From NCBI GenBank assembly GCA_937902945.1, contig CALEMD010000121.1, positions 1 through 9,316 on the forward strand: a stretch of 9,316 nt of DNA, in the 5' to 3' direction. The first letter of the stretch is position 1; each line of letters starts with the position of its first letter. The notes under the pieces are model-generated. The model was not told the DNA's origin. It did no database searches and saw only the letters and a program-made list of their open reading frames with translations. The position numbers were made by a program, and so were the translations under genes. Source of the DNA: an uncultured Erysipelotrichaceae bacterium (lineage in GTDB: Bacteria; Bacillota_I; Bacilli_A; Erysipelotrichales; Erysipelotrichaceae). Below, piece by piece: positions 6,432 to 9,316 of this stretch.

Positions 6432-8200
6432 TGGACCATAGCAGCCTTAAACCAAAACTGTCCAATCTTCCATACCTGCCGGGATGCTACCTGATGAAGG
6501 ACAGCAGAAATGAGATTATATATGTTGGCAAGGCAGTCAAACTGCATAGCAGAGTAAACCAGTACTTTGTCGGAACACATGATTTTAAAACATCCAAAAT
6601 GGTATCCAATATTGCAGATTTTGATTTCATTGTCACTGCCAGTGAAAAAGAAGCATTGGTGCTGGAAATCAATCTGATAAAGAAATACCGTCCGAAATAT
6701 AACATCATGTTCATTGATGACAGCAGCTACCCCTATATAAAGCTTACAAAAGAAAAATACCCGATCCTGACCATTGCACGTGACATGAGAAAAGACAGAA
6801 AGGCAAAATATTTCGGTCCTTTCCCAGATGTCACTGCCGCAAAAACCACATTGAAGCTTCTGCAGAGCATGTATCATTTTCGCAGATGCCGCGTGATGCC
6901 GGATAAGGTCTGCCTTTATTATCATATGCATCAATGTCTAGGTCCGTGCCAGTATGATATTGATCCGAAAATCTATGAACAGATGGGCGCAGAGGTTACG
7001 CAGTTCTTGAATGGCGATATTGATAAAGTTGTAAAGGATCTTGAGCAGAAGATGCTGCAGGCAAGTGAAGAGCTGCAGTTTGAAAAGGCTGCAGAGTATA
7101 AGAATCTATTGCAGTCTGTGCAGGAAGTTATATCGCGTCAGATGATCGAGGTTGAAAATCAGAAAGACATCGATGTCTTTGCATGGTTTTCTGATAAAGG
7201 ATATCTTGCTATCCAAGGATTCTTTGTAAGGCATGGAACTATTCTTGAAAAGGCATTTCGGCTTTCTCCTCTGTATGGAGATGCATCTGAAGAATTCATC
7301 AGTTTTATACTGCAGTACTATGAGAATCATCCGCATGCTAGAGAATTGGTACTCCCGCAGGGAACTGAGACGGAATCACTTGAAGAAATTCTGCAGACTC
7401 GCATTACCATTCCTCAGAAAGGGTATCGCAGAAAACTGATACAGATGTGCCTGCAGAATGCGCAGAAGCAGCTGCAGATCAAATTTGAAATGGTGCAGAA
7501 ACAGGAACAGATGACGATTGATGCAGTAGAAAAGCTTTCCAGCCTTGCCGGGCAGCCTATGAATCGCATTGAACTGTTTGATAACAGCCACATCAGCGGA
7601 GCTTTTACAGTTGCGGCATGTGTGGTTTATGAAGATGGTCTTCCAGATAGAAAAAGCTATCGTCTGTATAAGCTGCACACAGGCAATTCTGATGTGGATT
7701 CCATGAAGGAAGTTATTTACAGAAGATACTTCCGAATGATTAAAGAAAACAGCCGTCTGCCCGATGCAATACTTGTTGATGGCGGTAGTACGCAGATTGA
7801 AGCCGCCGAATCAGTTATTGATTCTCTGCAGCTGAACATCAGAATCATGGGCCTTGTAAAAGATGATACGCATACAACAGATCATCTGCTTGATGAAAAC
7901 GGCAATATTCTGCCGGTTCAAAGAGATTCAAGCTTATTCTTCCTGCTGACAAGAATGCAGGATGAGGTACATAGAACTGCCATCAGCTATCATCGCAAGC
8001 TTCGTCAGAAGGCACAGACCCGTTCTATTCTTGATGAAATAGAAGGGATAGGACCGAAACGGAAAAAGATGCTGCTGAAGGCGTTTGGGAACTTCACTGG
8101 ATTGAAAGCTGCGACTGCCGAACAGATTGCAGAAATCGTTCCTTTAGAAATTGCTCAAAGAGTATATGCGGCAATTCATACAGAAGATGAATTGACATGA
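6431..8200 (+). CDS. uvrC: Excinuclease ABC subunit C
   Basis: The dual-incision nuclease of nucleotide excision repair; it cuts both sides of a lesion after UvrA and UvrB have loaded. At 589 residues it is full length. The GIY-YIG domain holds PGCYLMKD (17-24), IIYVGKA (29-35), R41 and E79. Four cysteines at 153, 161, 169 and 173 match the iron-sulfur cluster motif reported for UvrC. The UVR (UvrB-binding) segment is FEKAAEYKNLLQSV (217-230). The RNase H-like 3' or 5' nuclease half holds FDNSH (D384), VDGG (D450) and DEVHRTAI (H514). The C-terminal helix-hairpin-helix contains IEGIGPKRKKMLLKAFG (about 537-553). The start overlaps the mutS2 stop (TGATG, 6429-6433) without a strong own ribosome binding site, implying coupled translation. 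No other UvrABC gene is in the window. Confidence 0.97.
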   Translation: MDHSSLKPKLSNLPYLPGCYLMKDSRNEIIYVGKAVKLHSRVNQYFVGTHDFKTSKMVSNIADFDFIVTASEKEALVLEINLIKKYRPKYNIMFIDDSSYPYIKLTKEKYPILTIARDMRKDRKAKYFGPFPDVTAAKTTLKLLQSMYHFRRCRVMPDKVCLYYHMHQCLGPCQYDIDPKIYEQMGAEVTQFLNGDIDKVVKDLEQKMLQASEELQFEKAAEYKNLLQSVQEVISRQMIEVENQKDIDVFAWFSDKGYLAIQGFFVRHGTILEKAFRLSPLYGDASEEFISFILQYYENHPHARELVLPQGTETESLEEILQTRITIPQKGYRRKLIQMCLQNAQKQLQIKFEMVQKQEQMTIDAVEKLSSLAGQPMNRIELFDNSHISGAFTVAACVVYEDGLPDRKSYRLYKLHTGNSDVDSMKEVIYRRYFRMIKENSRLPDAILVDGGSTQIEAAESVIDSLQLNIRIMGLVKDDTHTTDHLLDENGNILPVQRDSSLFFLLTRMQDEVHRTAISYHRKLRQKAQTRSILDEIEGIGPKRKKMLLKAFGNFTGLKAATAEQIAEIVPLEIAQRVYAAIHTEDELT

Positions 8201-8206
8201 TATAAT
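8198..8206 (+). promoter_or_regulatory. Possible extended -10 promoter inside the uvrC/vanY-like junction
   Basis: TGATATAAT is a perfect TGn plus TATAAT extended -10. It includes the uvrC stop (8198-8200) and the ATG at 8205. No fitting -35 lies 16-18 nt upstream; the TTGACA at 8192-8197 is only 3 nt from the -10 and cannot serve. Transcription would begin near 8213, leaving the second ATG (8214) almost leaderless. Confidence 0.4.
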
Positions 8207-9086
8207 GGCAATTATGGAAATAGAAAAACCTGTGAATGAGAAACAGAAAAGAAAACTGACTGCATTGTTTTTTGCATGCGTAATGCTGATCGGTACTTTA
8301 TCTCTTGTTGTCATGAATTCAAAATATGACAGTCTGTCACGTTATCCATATACTGATCAGAACAGCAGAAAACTGATTAAGGAATATCTGGATGAGGATG
8401 AGATTGAGTATATTATCGAATACTCAATTGCTCCAAATATGTTCATTGCCTACATACAGGAAGATGGTTTCAATATTTATCATTCGGCGGAATATAAGGA
8501 ACTCAGCGCTGCTGAGTGGCAGTCTTCCCCGTCGCAGATTGTAAAGATGGTAGAAGAAACACGAGACTACATGAGTACGAAAACTCTAGAAGAGTATCTT
8601 CTCTCTTATACGTATGAAGAGATTGAATTGTATCTGCGAGAAGGAGACACATACAGTCCAGATTCCAGCTTTACAATGTATGCCAGTGATCCGGCAGTCT
8701 ATCTGAATGATTATATTACGGTTGGTACATATGTACCTGATCGACTTATACCGCTGAATGATACGGTCCCGGCTGTTTCAGCTGAGCCTGTACTGATACA
8801 GGATACAATTCAGGAACCGCTTACCAATCTCTGCACGGCCGCCGAAAATGAAGTGGGAATTCTGCAGTCATGTGCAGGACTTGCTGTGTCGGAAGGCTAT
8901 ATTTCTTATGATGAACAGACTGAAGCATTTGAAAAGGCCAAAACGGAATATGGATCTGATGCAATAAAGTACTCCTTCTATCCAGGGCACAGCGAACATC
9001 AGCTTGGACTGGCTGTGGATTTCAAAATAGACGGTATTCTGAATGAATCATTTAATAAAACAATTCAGGCTAAATGGCTTAAATAA
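8205..9086 (+). CDS. VanY-like M15 D,D-carboxypeptidase homologue, truncated by in-frame stop
   Basis: The M15B (VanY) family trims terminal D-Ala from peptidoglycan precursors outside the membrane. The 293-residue product has a basic N-terminus and one anchor helix (about 19-37), so it should be membrane-tethered and extracytoplasmic. A poorly conserved middle region follows (about 40-205), then the peptidase domain. The first zinc motif SEHQLGLAVD (263-272; H265 and D272 ligands) is present. The second zinc-ligand segment is missing because TAA at 9084-9086 ends the frame early; it continues in the same frame to 9254. The family SGYRSY block reads EGYISY here (I233 where Arg is expected). 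ATG at 8214 is an alternative start; neither has a good ribosome binding site, and 8205 lies 5 nt after the uvrC stop. Probably non-functional as annotated; family assignment is strong, activity is not. Confidence 0.8.
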   Translation: MAIMEIEKPVNEKQKRKLTALFFACVMLIGTLSLVVMNSKYDSLSRYPYTDQNSRKLIKEYLDEDEIEYIIEYSIAPNMFIAYIQEDGFNIYHSAEYKELSAAEWQSSPSQIVKMVEETRDYMSTKTLEEYLLSYTYEEIELYLREGDTYSPDSSFTMYASDPAVYLNDYITVGTYVPDRLIPLNDTVPAVSAEPVLIQDTIQEPLTNLCTAAENEVGILQSCAGLAVSEGYISYDEQTEAFEKAKTEYGSDAIKYSFYPGHSEHQLGLAVDFKIDGILNESFNKTIQAKWLK

Positions 9087-9254
9087 AATGCATGGCGCTT
9101 TGGATTTGTTGAAACATATACAGCAGAAGATGAAGAAAAGACCGGCAAAGCAGAAAAGACATGGCATTATCGCTATGTTGGCACTGAGACTGCATCAAGT
9201 CTTCACGAAAAGAATATGAGCTTTACAGAATGGTCGCTGAGCAGTGAAAAATAA
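9087..9254 (+). pseudogene. Severed C-terminal 55 codons of the VanY-like gene
   Basis: Directly after the TAA, in the same frame, comes NAWRFGFVETYTAED, then WHYRYVGTE (about 9162-9188) and HEKNM (9204-9218), ending at TAA 9252-9254. This is the expected end of a VanY/M15B domain: WLKxNAWRFGF spans the stop, and WHxRYVG carries the third zinc-binding His. The family consensus before that His is Glu-Pro-Trp-His; here it is Lys-Thr-Trp-His (9156-9167), so the catalytic Glu position is Lys. One base change at 9084 would restore Glu or Lys and a protein of 349 residues. Whether the stop is a mutation, a sequencing error or (least likely) read through cannot be decided from this copy. Confidence 0.8.
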
Positions 9255-9280
9255 CGAATGATCAAATGCGTTAAGTAAAA

Positions 9281-9310
9281 TATAGTGGGGTTTTGAAAAA
9301 ATCCGCTATA
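9281..9310. other. Imperfect hairpin after the VanY-like gene
   Basis: TATAGTGGGGTTTT (9281-9294) pairs with AAAAATCCGCTATA (9297-9310), allowing two G-T wobbles and one mismatch. On the plus strand it is followed by AAATCT, with no T run before the window ends. On the minus strand it is followed by TTTTACTTAA. It may be a weak terminator for either direction, or the end of a repeat or mobile element lying to the right. The remaining bases 9255-9280 show nothing I recognise. Confidence 0.4.
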
Positions 9311-9316
9311 AAATCT

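Noticed and set aside
6365..6934. Long minus-strand open frame of 189 codons across the mutS2/uvrC junction
   Set aside because: It lies wholly antisense to two clearly conserved genes, has no ribosome binding site that I can see, and its Cys/Phe/His-rich product resembles no family. It is a shadow of coding sequence.
8192..8206. TTGACA followed by TATAAT as a full sigma-A promoter
   Set aside because: The spacing is only 3 nt instead of about 17, so the TTGACA cannot act as the -35. Only the extended -10 reading remains possible.
1..9316. A novel defence, mobile or biosynthetic system
   Set aside because: All genes except the rhomboid N-terminal domain belong to known housekeeping or envelope families in a compact arrangement. 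No transposase, integrase, toxin-antitoxin pair, CRISPR repeats or biosynthetic cluster is visible.

Overview
The window looks like ordinary chromosomal DNA of a low-GC Bacillota (Firmicutes), roughly 40-45% GC by eye. The gene set points there: RNase HIII, MutS2 with a C-terminal Smr domain, a CvpA-type membrane protein next to mutS2, and a ComEB-like dCMP deaminase. An Erysipelotrichia-like host is my guess from protein style and gene order, and is not proven. Almost every base is coding. I see no rRNA, tRNA, CRISPR array, prophage or recognisable transposase.

Left block (1-2507, + strand): the 3' part of an RluD-type 23S rRNA pseudouridine synthase, cut by the window edge, overlaps by 4 nt an open frame encoding a soluble domain. 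That frame runs into a rhomboid protease membrane domain in a different reading frame, so the two appear to be one rhomboid gene split by a frameshift. A dCMP/cytidine deaminase-family gene follows 9 nt later. The block ends in a hairpin terminator shared with the convergent gene rnhC, whose stop codon lies in the same hairpin.

Middle (2513-3441): rnhC (RNase HIII) lies alone on the minus strand. A short divergent promoter region (about 3371-3441) separates it from the right block. It holds an extended -10 for rnhC and a good sigma-A promoter for the right block, packed so that they overlap.

Right block (3442-9254, + strand): cvpA, mutS2 and uvrC are tightly overlapping genes (ATGA and TGATG junctions). 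Next comes a membrane-anchored VanY-like M15 peptidase homologue, which is interrupted by an in-frame TAA 55 codons before the natural end. It also has non-consensus residues at two positions where the family carries catalytic Arg and Glu. The last 62 bases hold an imperfect hairpin.

Functionally the window combines nucleic-acid maintenance (RNase HIII, MutS2, UvrC), nucleotide metabolism (dCMP deaminase), rRNA modification (RluD) and envelope proteins (rhomboid, CvpA, VanY-like). I do not see a novel multi-gene system. The most noteworthy signals are the two apparently broken envelope-protease genes, the shared terminator carrying both stop codons, and the overlapping divergent promoters.
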